Below are positions 1 through 7,744 of a DNA stretch of 9,133 nucleotides, in pieces (within the stretch, counting starts at the first letter, position 1; the number at the start of each line of letters is the position of its first letter). The stretch covers positions 1 through 9,133 of the forward strand of contig JBKPDC010000011.1 in the NCBI GenBank assembly GCA_046727715.1, given 5' to 3'. The notes under the pieces were generated by a model. The model had not been told where the DNA came from. It saw nothing but the letters and a program-made list of their open reading frames with translations, and ran no database searches. This stretch comes from CAVQLX01 sp046727715 (lineage in GTDB: Bacteria; Desulfobacterota; Binatia; DP-6). Position numbers and translations under genes: made by a program.

Positions 1-593
1 TCGCCGGGCTCCACGCGGGCGAACGAGCTCGCCGTCGACTTCACCTGCAGCAGGTTCCGGTACGCGACGGCCGGCGACAGGTCCAGGCCACCTTGTCTCG
101 CGCTGCCGTGACAGGCCGGCGCGGTGCACCCGTGTCGGTCGAAGATGACGGACTGGATTCCCTGGAACGTGCCGTCGAACGACGCGCGCAGGTCGCACGT
201 CGCGACCCGCAGCTCGATCGGCAGCCTGCGCTTCGGCCTGCGCATCCGGAGCACGCCGTGCAAGACGGCGCAGTCCGGGTCTACGGTGGCGGCGAGGACG
301 ACCTTGCGCAGTCCACCGCACGGACGCCATCGCGTCCGGAACTTCCACCCCGCGTGCGTGTGCTTCGGGCGCGCGGCGATGGTGGCGCACGCGGTGCTCA
401 CCGTGACGCCCGTGGCGTCGATCGTGATCGCCTCCAGGGTGGCGGCGGTCACGCCACCGAGCCCTGCCTGTGCCGCGGGAAAGTGGGCGGAGCAGGCCGG
501 TGCCGGCCTCGTCTTCGCCGTCGCGGGCGTCAGGCACACCCCGACGAGGAGCGTGAGGGCAACGCCCGTCCGAACGCCGCGTCGCGCGCGCAT
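1..593 (-). CDS. Secreted cysteine-rich protein with C-terminal CX4CH cytochrome-c-like motif (partial, 3' end off window)
   Basis: This frame stays open for 197 codons from an ATG at 593 to the window edge, so its C-terminus is missing. An in-frame TAA lies four codons upstream of the ATG, and AGG about 7 nt upstream can serve as ribosome binding site; both fix the start. Residues 1-26 look like a signal peptide: basic MRARRGVR, a hydrophobic core, then T-P-A-T-A. Residues 48-133 form a cysteine-containing, probably beta-rich region (C69, C92, C108, C133) with no family I can name confidently. From about 146 the sequence reads I-Q-S-V-I-F-D-R-H-G-C156-T-A-P-A-C161-H162-G. It continues with G-L-D-L-S (169-173) and A-Y-R-N-L (177-181), then R-V-E-P-G at the edge. 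This matches secreted cytochrome-c-like domains of planctomycete/myxobacterial type. Haem binding by CX4CH, instead of CXXCH, is inference. It is divergent from the DUF4336 gene. The plus-strand frame over it is a shadow. Confidence 0.75.
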   Translation of the reverse strand, partial: MRARRGVRTGVALTLLVGVCLTPATAKTRPAPACSAHFPAAQAGLGGVTAATLEAITIDATGVTVSTACATIAARPKHTHAGWKFRTRWRPCGGLRKVVLAATVDPDCAVLHGVLRMRRPKRRLPIELRVATCDLRASFDGTFQGIQSVIFDRHGCTAPACHGSARQGGLDLSPAVAYRNLLQVKSTASSFARVEPG

Positions 594-699
594 GGCGCCG
601 CCTTAGCGTACTTCGGGGGCTGCGACGAGTCACCCACGGTGCCGCCTGACACCGCCGATTGCGTCGTCAGGGCAGGCGTGCTGAGAACGTTCGCCTCCG

Positions 700-1389
700 A
701 TGGATGCGCACCGCGCGCTGCGTCCGGTGGCTCCGGACCTGTGGGTGGCCGAGCGTCCGCTCAGGCTCGTGGTGGGCGACATCGGTGCGCGCATGACGGT
801 GGTGCGGCGGCGCGACGGCGGCCTGGTCCTGCACTCGCCCGTGCGGCTCGACGGCGAGACGCGCCGTGCGCTGGACGGTCTCGGGCCGGTCCGGGCGGTG
901 ATCGCACCGTCGCAGGTACACCATCTGTTCATCGCGGACTACCTGGCGGCGTATCCCGGCGCCGAGCTGCACGGTGCACCGGGGCTGGCGGCGAAGCGTC
1001 GCGACCTGCGCTTCCACGCCGTCCTGGACGACGAGCCCGCGCCCGCCTGGCAGGGTGAGCTCGAGCAGCACCGTTTTCGCGGCATCCCGAGGATCGAGGA
1101 GGTGGTCTTTTTCCACCCGTCGAGCCGGACGCTCGTCCTCACCGATCTCGCGTTCAACGTGCCCCCCGATGGGACTGGGGGTGCGCGACTGTTCCACTGG
1201 CTGACGGGCACCAAGGGCCGCTTCGGCCCACACCGGCTCGTCCGCCTCATGATCCGCGATCGGCGCGCGGCGCGGGGGTCCGTGGAGACGATCCTCGGCT
1301 GGGACTTCGACCGCGTGATCGTGTCGCACGGCGAGGTGCTGGAGGCTGGTGGTCGCGAGCGGTTCGCCGCCGCGTTCGCGTTCCTCTAG
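700..1389 (+). CDS. DUF4336 family protein (metallo-beta-lactamase-fold-like)
   Basis: The protein has 229 residues. The ATG at 700 is the first start after an in-frame TGA at 682, so the start is well bounded, although no good ribosome binding site precedes it. The sequence follows the DUF4336 pattern along its whole length: L-R-P-V-A-P-D-L-W near the N-terminus, R-M-T-V-V with H-S-P at 45-47, I-A-P-S-Q-V-H74-H75-L-F with Y-P-G-A-E at 85-89, V-F-F-H139-P-S-S-R-T-L-V-L-T-D149-L, and V-I-V-S-H210-G-E near the end. The spaced H/H/D/H residues resemble a reduced metallo-beta-lactamase metal site, but no enzyme activity is established for this family that I can name. No signal peptide or membrane helix is seen, so it is probably cytoplasmic. 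Its stop is 11 bp before hisC, suggesting co-transcription; a role in histidine synthesis cannot be deduced from that. Confidence 0.85.
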   Translation: MDAHRALRPVAPDLWVAERPLRLVVGDIGARMTVVRRRDGGLVLHSPVRLDGETRRALDGLGPVRAVIAPSQVHHLFIADYLAAYPGAELHGAPGLAAKRRDLRFHAVLDDEPAPAWQGELEQHRFRGIPRIEEVVFFHPSSRTLVLTDLAFNVPPDGTGGARLFHWLTGTKGRFGPHRLVRLMIRDRRAARGSVETILGWDFDRVIVSHGEVLEAGGRERFAAAFAFL

Positions 1390-1400
1390 GATCGCGCGCC

Positions 1401-2459
<1,059 letters not shown>

Positions 2460-2489
2460 GCGTCCTGCCCGGCATGTAGAATCTCCTGA

Positions 2490-2535
2490 GCCGGGGGGGC
2501 TGGCGGTCCGCCCGGCGCCGGTGCTACCCCCCGGC
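2490..2535 (+). promoter_or_regulatory. Inverted repeat (9-bp stem) between hisC and the CBS gene, abutting the start codon
   Basis: GCCGGGGGG at 2490-2498 is the exact reverse complement of CCCCCCGGC at 2527-2535, enclosing 28 bases. Inside, GGCGG at 2502-2506 can pair with CCGCC next to it as a nested hairpin. The distal arm ends one base before the ATG at 2537, where a ribosome binding site would lie, and no Shine-Dalgarno sequence is otherwise visible. A TAGAAT at 2477-2482 resembles a -10 box, but no convincing -35 box lies upstream. The structure could mask CBS translation, or could mark the end of the hisC transcript; there is no T-tract for a classical terminator. The repeat is seen directly. 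Its function is inference. Confidence 0.4.
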
Positions 2536-2536
2536 C

Positions 2537-2977
2537 ATGTCGGCGGGACGCATCTGCAGTCGGGACGTTGACACCGCGAGCTACGACGAGACCGTGCTCG
2601 ACGCGGCCCGTCGCATGCGCGATCGGCAGGTGGGCACGGTCATCGTCGTCGACGAGTTGAGACCCGTCGGCATCGTGACGGATCGTGATCTGACGGTCCG
2701 CGTGCTGGCGTCGGGCCTCGATCCGCGGGCGACACGCGTGAGTGAGGTCATGACGCCGTCGCCCACCACGGTACGCGAGGAAGACTCGATCGAGACGGCG
2801 CTCGGCTACATGCGCGCGGGTCGCTTTCGTCGCCTTCCGGTGGTCGGCCGGGACGGGCGCCTGCTCGGAATCCTCGCGCTCGACGACGTGCTCGAGCTAG
2901 TGGCCGAGGAGCTCGCCGACATCGGCCTGCTCTTGAAGCGCGAGGCGCCGCACCGCTGGATCGGGCGGCAGACCTGA
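2537..2977 (+). CDS. Tandem CBS-domain protein
   Basis: This is a 146-residue soluble protein made almost entirely of two CBS domains (a Bateman module). CBS1 covers roughly residues 8-62, with T-V-I-V-V-D and G-I-V-T-D-R-D-L (45-52), the G-x-x-T-x-x-D-type segment that contacts ligand ribose or phosphate in this family. CBS2 covers roughly 68-125: V-M-T-P-S-P-T-T-V at 71-79, then R-R-L-P-V-V at 98-103 and G-I-L-A-L-D-D-V-L at 111-119. Stand-alone pairs like this usually dimerise and bind adenosine nucleotides, S-adenosylmethionine or NAD as sensors; the ligand here cannot be read from sequence. No effector domain is attached, so any partner must be a separate protein. The ATG at 2537 is chosen because the conserved domain starts right after it and no usable start lies close upstream. 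It lies 77 bp after hisC and may have its own promoter. It converges on the Gld-like operon. Confidence 0.9.
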   Translation: MSAGRICSRDVDTASYDETVLDAARRMRDRQVGTVIVVDELRPVGIVTDRDLTVRVLASGLDPRATRVSEVMTPSPTTVREEDSIETALGYMRAGRFRRLPVVGRDGRLLGILALDDVLELVAEELADIGLLLKREAPHRWIGRQT

Positions 2978-3072
2978 GGACCGGCGCGGCCGACCGTCGG
3001 TGCGGGACCGGGGGGCCCGCATGGCTCCGGGTCTTGGCCTAGGCACGCTGGCGACGACCGACTCGCCGCGTC

Positions 3073-3124
3073 GGGGCCCGCGAGCGCGCGCCAAGGCCTG
3101 CGGGGTCGCCTCGCGGGACGCCCC
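3073..3124. repeat. Imperfect inverted repeat in the convergent gap (possible bidirectional terminator)
   Basis: The stretch 2978-3145 between two convergent stops holds no gene I can support. Within it, CCCGCGAG at 3077-3084 is perfectly complementary to CTCGCGGG at 3110-3117. The stem extends with GGGG at 3073-3076 against CCCC at 3121-3124 if three bases (3118-3120) are bulged. The loop is about 25 bases and GC-rich. Its place between the CBS gene and the last gene of the minus-strand operon suggests a transcription barrier. It lacks a U-tract, and in DNA this GC-rich chance stems are common. Confidence 0.3.
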
Positions 3125-3145
3125 CCGCCCCCGCACGGACGGTCG

Positions 3146-4570
3146 CTATTGCTCCTCGTCCGCGCCCTCGTCGTCGGGCATGGCGTCGGGTGGCATACCG
3201 CCGGGGGGCATGCCGGCAGCGCTCGGGACCGTCGTCGGTGGCGCTTCGACGCCGGCGAAATCGCGCTGCTGCTTGTCGAGACGCGTGTACATGTAGTCGC
3301 GCACCTCGAACACCGTCGGCCCGCCTTCGCGCACGGCGTAGTACTTGCCGTCGTGCTTGGCGAGCAGCACCGTGCCCATCGGCTTCTGCTCGCGATCGAG
3401 GATGGTGAGCCGGACGTCGGGTGCGTCGAGACCGAAGCGCTTCAAGTTCTTGGCGGGCTCCTCGGCGATCGACGAGCCCTTCAGATCGCGCAGGTCGTCG
3501 ATGAAGCGCTGGATCGCGCCACCCTTCGATTGTTGCTCGCCGTCCATGCTCCAGCCACCGGGCTCCCCGTGCACCAGCGTGGCGCCCGGGCCCTCCTTGC
3601 GCTCGAGCACCACGCGGCCGACGCGGTCGGTGCCGAAGCCGAGGACGGTCTTGTCGCGGAACTGCCACGCGTCCTTGCCCAGGGTGCGGAACGACCAGTC
3701 GCCGAGCGTGACGACCGTGGGCTGATCGCCGCGCTTGGCGAAGAGCTGCTTCTGCGTGCCCTGGGTGGTCTCCTTGCCGATGAGCAGCGTCTGCGTCGCG
3801 TCCTTCCCGAGCCCCACCGTGACGCTCAGGCGGGGCTTGTCGAGGCCCGCGGCGGCAACGTCGCTGTCGGCAAAGTCGACTGCCCGGGTGGAGCGCAGCG
3901 ACGAGAGAAAGGAGCGCACCTCGGTGATGTCGGTGGGCTGGTCGCCCGGCTCGAGCGTCCAGGCGTCCTTGTCCTTGCGCACCAGCGCGACCGGCGGGCC
4001 GTCAGCGGGTGTGATGTCGACGCGCGTGACGTCCTCGTCCTTGAACGCGAGCAGCTGCTTGTCGCGCAGGTCTTTCGGCTGTTTGTTGAGCGCGAACTTG
4101 AGCGTGGAGGGAACGAGCGCGACCTTCTGCTCGTCACCCACGCGGACGTACGTCTTGCCGCCGATGGCGGCGTTCTTGCCGACGGCGATCGGCGGCAGGT
4201 CGCCCTTCGCGGTGGCGAGCTTGACCGTGGGGTCGGGTTTGTCGAGTCCGAAGCTGGCGACGTCGCTCGGCACCTCGTCGAGCGACTTCTGGATCTCCGC
4301 GCCCGTGAGCGAGCCGAGGAGCGCCTTCACCGCGGCATCGTCGGCGGGCGCGTCGATGGGCTTCGTGAGGCGCCAGGCGCCGTCCTGCTTGCGGAGCGCG
4401 ACCTGGCGATCGGGGAAGACGAGCTCGATCGCCGTGATGTCGTCGCTCGCGGTGCTGACGAGCTTCGCCTTCGTGGCCTCCTGCCGCGCCTTCGGGACCT
4501 CCACCCAGTAGAGGTAGGCACCGAGCCCCGCGACGAGCAGGAGGAGGACGACGATGCGGCCGAGCTTCAC
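3146..4570 (-). CDS. Membrane-anchored DUF4340 protein with three tandem repeats; last gene of Gld-like ABC operon
   Basis: From the GTG at 4570 this encodes 474 residues. That start is preferred over a GTG at 4588: GGAG (4577-4580) lies 6 bases upstream, and GTG overlaps the preceding gene's TGA as GTGA. Residues 4-22 form one hydrophobic helix after a short basic end, so the protein is probably an inner-membrane anchor with a large outside part. The rest is DUF4340. Three copies can be read (about 45-179, 181-316, 317-438), each with a beta segment, a D-x-W or G-x-W turn, a helix and a landmark: S-F-G-L-D-K-P (106-112), A-A-G-L-D-K-P (240-246), R-F-G-L-D-A-P (378-384). Each is followed by a G-K or A-K turn and a strand with Y or F. 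A Pro/Met-rich, acidic tail ends the protein (about 444-474). DUF4340 proteins are encoded beside GldG-like and ABC-2 genes; a periplasmic partner role is inference. Confidence 0.87.
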   Translation of the reverse strand: MKLGRIVVLLLLVAGLGAYLYWVEVPKARQEATKAKLVSTASDDITAIELVFPDRQVALRKQDGAWRLTKPIDAPADDAAVKALLGSLTGAEIQKSLDEVPSDVASFGLDKPDPTVKLATAKGDLPPIAVGKNAAIGGKTYVRVGDEQKVALVPSTLKFALNKQPKDLRDKQLLAFKDEDVTRVDITPADGPPVALVRKDKDAWTLEPGDQPTDITEVRSFLSSLRSTRAVDFADSDVAAAGLDKPRLSVTVGLGKDATQTLLIGKETTQGTQKQLFAKRGDQPTVVTLGDWSFRTLGKDAWQFRDKTVLGFGTDRVGRVVLERKEGPGATLVHGEPGGWSMDGEQQSKGGAIQRFIDDLRDLKGSSIAEEPAKNLKRFGLDAPDVRLTILDREQKPMGTVLLAKHDGKYYAVREGGPTVFEVRDYMYTRLDKQQRDFAGVEAPPTTVPSAAGMPPGGMPPDAMPDDEGADEEQ

Positions 4571-6132
4571 GCGACTCTCCGCCGCCACCAGACCCAGATG
4601 CCGAGGGCGATCAGCAGCTGGGGGATGATGAACACGGAGAGGTAGAAGACCCGGGCGGCCTGGGCAGGGGTCAGGTCGGCGCGCGACGCGCGCACGCTGC
4701 GGCTGCGGATCGAGACCAGCTCCGACTGGCCGACGAGCCAGCCGACGGCGTTCAGGAAGAGGTCGCCGTTCAACTGCGACTGCGCGAGCTGCTGGTTGTC
4801 GACGAACAGCGGCGTGCCGAAGACGACGAGCCGCGCCTCGGTGACGCCCTCGGGGGGATTGAACCCGAGGTCCTTCAGGTTGGCCGTGGCGGCGACGGCG
4901 ATGGACACGGGTCCTTTGCGGTCGCGGTCGTCCAGAGTGGCGGTGCCCCGGACGAACACGCCGTCGATGTCGGTCTCCGCCCAGCTCGACTCGCTGGTCT
5001 TCACCAGCGACGTGGCCTGGATGCCCTTCTTGCCCTCCGCCGCCGGCTCGACGCTCGACGTCTGCGGGTAGACCGTGAAGTCGCGGAAGCCTTGCGTGAT
5101 GGGATGCGTGCCATACGTGCGGCTGAGCGGTACGACCCCCAGCCGTGGCCCCTCGAAGAGCCGGACCTCACGGTCGATGACGAGATCGTCCCCGACCTTC
5201 ACGCCCCAGCTGGCGAGCAACGGCGCGAGCTTGCCGCCACCGATGCGGGGCCCGACCAGGGCGAGCAGGTGACCGCCGCGCTTCAAATAGCCCTCGAGCG
5301 CGGCGACGGCGGCGTCGGTGAGCGGCCGGGTCGGGCCGGCGAGCACGACCACGCTGGCGTCGTCGGGGATCTGCTCCACCGACGGCAGCAGCAGCGGCTT
5401 GACCTCGTAGTTCTCCTGCTCGAGGGCGAGCTTGGCGCTGGCGAATCCCTTCGGGTCCTGCGGGTCCTGCATGCTCGCCTCGCCGAAGCCCTCGGTGAAG
5501 TAGACCACCTTCTTGCCCTCGCGCGTCACGCGGATGATGCCGTTGGTGATGGTCTCCTCGGTCGGCTGGGTCACGACGAAGCTCTCGTTCCCGAACTGGA
5601 TGTGCACGCTGGGCACCGTGGTGATCTTCAGCTGCTCGGCGAGGCTCGGCTCCTTGTCGGGGTCGAGCATGCGGGTCTGCACCTTGGTGGGCGCCACGTC
5701 GCGGTAGCCGTCGAGGATGGTTTGCAGCTGCGGGTTCACGCCACCGTCGGTGAACGCCGTGAGCACCAGCTTGTCCTTCAACGCGTCCGTCACCTGCTTC
5801 GACTGCGGTGACAGCGTGTACACGCTCGCCTCGGTCACGTCCCACTGTTTGCGATGGCGGATGCCCAGGTAGTTGAGCCCGACGACGAAGGCGACGAACA
5901 GCAGCGAGTAGACCGCCGCGCTCGCGCCGTAGCGGGTGGACCGCGACCCGATCAGCGTGCGCAGATTCTCGAGACCGAAGACGAGGTAGATCACGAGGAA
6001 GACCGAGCCGAGGACCACGTTCAGCAGCACGTACGGGTCGCTCGCCGGCGACGAGACGAACGCCGTGGCAATGAAGCCGAAGGCGAGGAAGAGGAGGCCG
6101 AGCAGGCCGAAGATGGAGGCCGACTTCCGCAC
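4567..6132 (-). CDS. GldG-like ABC transporter auxiliary protein
   Basis: This is a 521-residue membrane protein. Predicted helices lie at about 7-26, 35-53 and 73-90, with a C-terminal helix at about 496-516 followed by W-W-R-R-R. The soluble part (about 92-490) is therefore held on the outer face of the cytoplasmic membrane. It carries GldG-type auxiliary-domain landmarks: W-D-V-T...Y-T-L-S-P-Q-S at 97-111, T-E-E-T-I-T-N-G-I-I-R-V-T at 191-203, K-V-V-Y-F-T-E-G-F-G-E at 208-218, V-V-V-L-A-G-P-T-R-P-L at 261-271, Y-L-K-R-G-G-H-L-L-A-L at 282-292, and F-L-N-A-V-G-W-L-V-G at 459-468. The start is GTG at 6132, three bases after the permease stop; the preceding ribosome site (GGCGGT) is weak. In Flavobacterium, GldG works with GldA and GldF in gliding. 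Here, with no other gliding genes in view, I only infer an ABC accessory role. The gene overlaps the DUF4340 gene. Confidence 0.88.
   Translation of the reverse strand: MRKSASIFGLLGLLFLAFGFIATAFVSSPASDPYVLLNVVLGSVFLVIYLVFGLENLRTLIGSRSTRYGASAAVYSLLFVAFVVGLNYLGIRHRKQWDVTEASVYTLSPQSKQVTDALKDKLVLTAFTDGGVNPQLQTILDGYRDVAPTKVQTRMLDPDKEPSLAEQLKITTVPSVHIQFGNESFVVTQPTEETITNGIIRVTREGKKVVYFTEGFGEASMQDPQDPKGFASAKLALEQENYEVKPLLLPSVEQIPDDASVVVLAGPTRPLTDAAVAALEGYLKRGGHLLALVGPRIGGGKLAPLLASWGVKVGDDLVIDREVRLFEGPRLGVVPLSRTYGTHPITQGFRDFTVYPQTSSVEPAAEGKKGIQATSLVKTSESSWAETDIDGVFVRGTATLDDRDRKGPVSIAVAATANLKDLGFNPPEGVTEARLVVFGTPLFVDNQQLAQSQLNGDLFLNAVGWLVGQSELVSIRSRSVRASRADLTPAQAARVFYLSVFIIPQLLIALGIWVWWRRRVA
4577..4580 (-). 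promoter_or_regulatory. Shine-Dalgarno site deciding the DUF4340 start
   Basis: On the minus strand this reads GGAG, six bases before the GTG at 4570-4568. It lies inside the end of the GldG-like gene. The GTGA stop-start overlap at 4567-4570 plus this site indicates coupled translation, and argues against the longer frame that starts at 4588. Confidence 0.6.
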
Positions 6133-6135
6133 GGT

Positions 6136-6909
6136 CTACCGCCAGCGCACCGATTCGACCGAGCGGTGCGTCAGGAACAGCGACACGATCAGGATGGTGG
6201 CGAAGTAGACCAGGTCCTTCGTATCGATAACGCCCTTGGTGAGTTCCTGGAAGTGGTCGGTGATGGAGAGGTAGCGGATCACCGACGCCCAGAACCCCTG
6301 CATCGCCTCGCCCAGCCAGCCGATGGTGTAGAGCACGAGCAGGGCGAAGAGCGTGCCGACGTACGCGACGACGACGTTGTCGGTGAACGACGAGATGAGC
6401 GTGCCGATGGCGAGGAACGCGATCGCCATCAAGGCGAGACCCAGGTACCCCGAGAGCATCATCGGCAACTCGGGGTTGCCGTAGCGGTGGAGGAGAAGCC
6501 CGAAGATACCCGAGAGGGCCACCATGAGGACCACCAGTGCGAGCCCGCCGAGGAACTTGCCGGCGACGATCTCGCCGATGCGCACGGGGGAGGTGAGCAG
6601 CAGCTCGTAGGTCCCCGCGCGCTTCTCCTCGGGGAACATGCGCATGGTGAGCGCCGGGATGATGAAGATGAGCAGCACCGACATGTTGTGGAGCAGCGGG
6701 CGGATCACCATCTCGTTCAGGTTGAAGCGCTGGAGCATCTCCGGATTGCGCATCATGCTGTAGATGGCGAGCGTCTGATTGAAGGCGGTGAGGAGGGCGT
6801 AGAAGAAGTACCCCGCCAGCGCGAGGAACGCGGCGAGCAGCACGTAGGCCACCGGCGACGAGAAGTACGAGCGGATCTCCCGGCCGGCGATGGTGAGCGT
6901 GTTGCGCAT
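6136..6909 (-). CDS. ABC-2 type transporter permease, GldF-like
   Basis: This 257-residue integral membrane protein has about six helices: roughly 20-41, 76-91, 117-141, 154-174, 180-199 and 234-248. The signature is M-R-M-F-P-E-E-K-R-A-G-T-Y-E-L-L-L at 89-105, followed by T-S-P-V-R-I-G-E-I-V-A-G-K-F (106-119). This is the cytoplasmic coupling segment typical of ABC-2 permeases of the GldF/NosY/CcmB-like superfamily. It would form the channel with the neighbouring ATPase. The ATG at 6909 shares one base with the ATPase TGA (TGATG), so translation is probably coupled. The same frame stays open far upstream, to about 7755, but that extension is antisense-like arginine-rich sequence over the ATPase gene and is not part of the protein. 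The substrate is unknown. Confidence 0.9.
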   Translation of the reverse strand: MRNTLTIAGREIRSYFSSPVAYVLLAAFLALAGYFFYALLTAFNQTLAIYSMMRNPEMLQRFNLNEMVIRPLLHNMSVLLIFIIPALTMRMFPEEKRAGTYELLLTSPVRIGEIVAGKFLGGLALVVLMVALSGIFGLLLHRYGNPELPMMLSGYLGLALMAIAFLAIGTLISSFTDNVVVAYVGTLFALLVLYTIGWLGEAMQGFWASVIRYLSITDHFQELTKGVIDTKDLVYFATILIVSLFLTHRSVESVRWR

Positions 6910-7652
6910 CAGGCGGGGGCCCCCGCGCCCTCCGCCAGGGACACGGCGCCGCCGGAGATTGCCTGCGTGTAGACGTCTTCGATCGAGCGGTCTCGGGTGA
7001 GGTCGCCCAGCGGCGCCTCGAGGACCACCCGGCCGTCGTTGATGATGACGACCTTCTGGCAGGCGCTCAGCACCTGCGACAGGATGTGCGTAGACAGTAC
7101 GATGGTGCGCCGGGCGCCGAGCGAGCGGATGAACGCCAGCATGTCGCGGATCTGCCCCGGGTCGAGCCCGTTGGTGGGCTCGTCGAGGATCAGCACCTCG
7201 GGCTCGTGGATGAGCGCCTGCGCCAGGCCGACGCGCTGGCGGAAGCCCTTGGAGAGGTGGCCGAGCAGCCGGCCCGTGACACTGGTGAGACCGCACGTGT
7301 CGATGACCCGATCGATCGCGGCGCCGACGTCTCCGCGCGCGAGCCCGTGGAGCTTGGCCGCGAAGCGCAGATAGGGCACCACGGTCATGTCGTTGTAGAG
7401 CGGGGGGGCCTCGGGCAGGTACCCGATCCGCCGGCGAATCTCGGCGGACTGCTCGAAGACGTCGAAGCCGCAGACGCGCACGGTGCCCGCCGTGGCCGGC
7501 AGGAAGCCGGTGATGACGCGCAGGGTAGTGGTCTTCCCTGCGCCGTTCGGCCCGAGGAAGCCCAGGATCTCTCCCGGCGACGCCGTGAAGGAGACGTCCT
7601 GGACCGCCGCGAGGTCGCCGTACCGTTTGCTCAGGTTTGCGACTTCGATCAT
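6909..7652 (-). CDS. ABC transporter ATP-binding protein, GldA-like
   Basis: This is a 247-residue cytoplasmic ATPase, first gene of the four-gene operon. It has a complete nucleotide-binding domain: Walker A G-P-N-G-A-G-K-T at 34-41, Q-loop region G-Y-L-P-E-A-P-P-L-Y-N-D-M-T at 77-90, signature L-S-K-G-F-R-Q-R at 133-140, Walker B V-L-I-L-D-E at 153-158, D-loop G-L-D-P at 162-165 and H-loop histidine H189. The Q-loop position carries glutamate (E81), which is usual for the GldA/DrrA-type exporter subfamily. The last 25 or so residues form a short variable tail. It would hydrolyse ATP to drive the adjacent ABC-2 permease. The ATG at 7652 sits just before the conserved I-E-V-A-N-L-S-K-R-Y start of the domain, so the start is secure despite a poor ribosome binding site. 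The exported substrate cannot be inferred. Confidence 0.94.
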   Translation of the reverse strand: MIEVANLSKRYGDLAAVQDVSFTASPGEILGFLGPNGAGKTTTLRVITGFLPATAGTVRVCGFDVFEQSAEIRRRIGYLPEAPPLYNDMTVVPYLRFAAKLHGLARGDVGAAIDRVIDTCGLTSVTGRLLGHLSKGFRQRVGLAQALIHEPEVLILDEPTNGLDPGQIRDMLAFIRSLGARRTIVLSTHILSQVLSACQKVVIINDGRVVLEAPLGDLTRDRSIEDVYTQAISGGAVSLAEGAGAPA

Positions 7653-7697
7653 GTAATCGGGTTGGACGAAGTACTTGGCCCGGAAATTCGGGGGCGC

Positions 7698-7725
7698 TTC
7701 TTAACATCTTGCGTCTCGATGTCAA
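7698..7725 (-). promoter_or_regulatory. Possible sigma70-type promoter for the Gld-like operon
   Basis: Read on the minus strand, a perfect TTGACA (7725-7720) is followed, after 16 bases, by TAAGAA (7703-7698), a weak -10 match. Transcription would start near 7690, giving a leader of about 40 bases before the ATG at 7652. It lies in the only gap upstream of the operon, which supports the placement. The -10 match is poor and housekeeping promoters in this lineage are not known to me. Confidence 0.35.
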
Positions 7726-7744
7726 GGATGTCTCGTCAAGGATG
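7721..7744 (+). repeat. 10-bp direct repeat GTCAAGGATG at the polA start
   Basis: GTCAAGGATG occurs at 7721-7730 and again at 7735-7744, a period of 14 bases. The second copy contains the polA ATG (7742). The first contains an out-of-frame ATG (7728), which together with another ATG at 7719 opens a short frame ending with TGA at 7773-7775, inside polA. The AAGGA of the first copy (7724-7728) is 13 bases from the polA ATG and is the best available ribosome binding site. The repeat is exact; any effect on translation is inference. Confidence 0.5.

Noticed and set aside
124..606. 160-residue plus-strand frame at the left edge
   Set aside because: It is antisense to the minus-strand gene, which has a signal peptide, a bounded start and recognisable CX4CHG/LDLS motifs; the plus frame shows no family pattern.
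594..699. Promoters in the divergent gap between the secreted protein and DUF4336
   Set aside because: Promoters must exist here, but no pair of -35/-10 boxes stands out on either strand.
93..1058. 321-residue Arg/Gly/Ala-rich plus-strand frame
   Set aside because: Low-complexity composition typical of off-frame GC-rich DNA, and it overlaps both the secreted protein gene and the DUF4336 gene.
3149..4645. 498-residue plus-strand frame
   Set aside because: Exactly antisense to the DUF4340 gene, with D/E/R/L-rich composition and no motif.
5854..6972. 372-residue plus-strand frame rich in Glu, Asp, Arg, His
   Set aside because: Antisense to the permease and the GldG-like gene; its charge pattern is the complement of hydrophobic membrane-helix codons.
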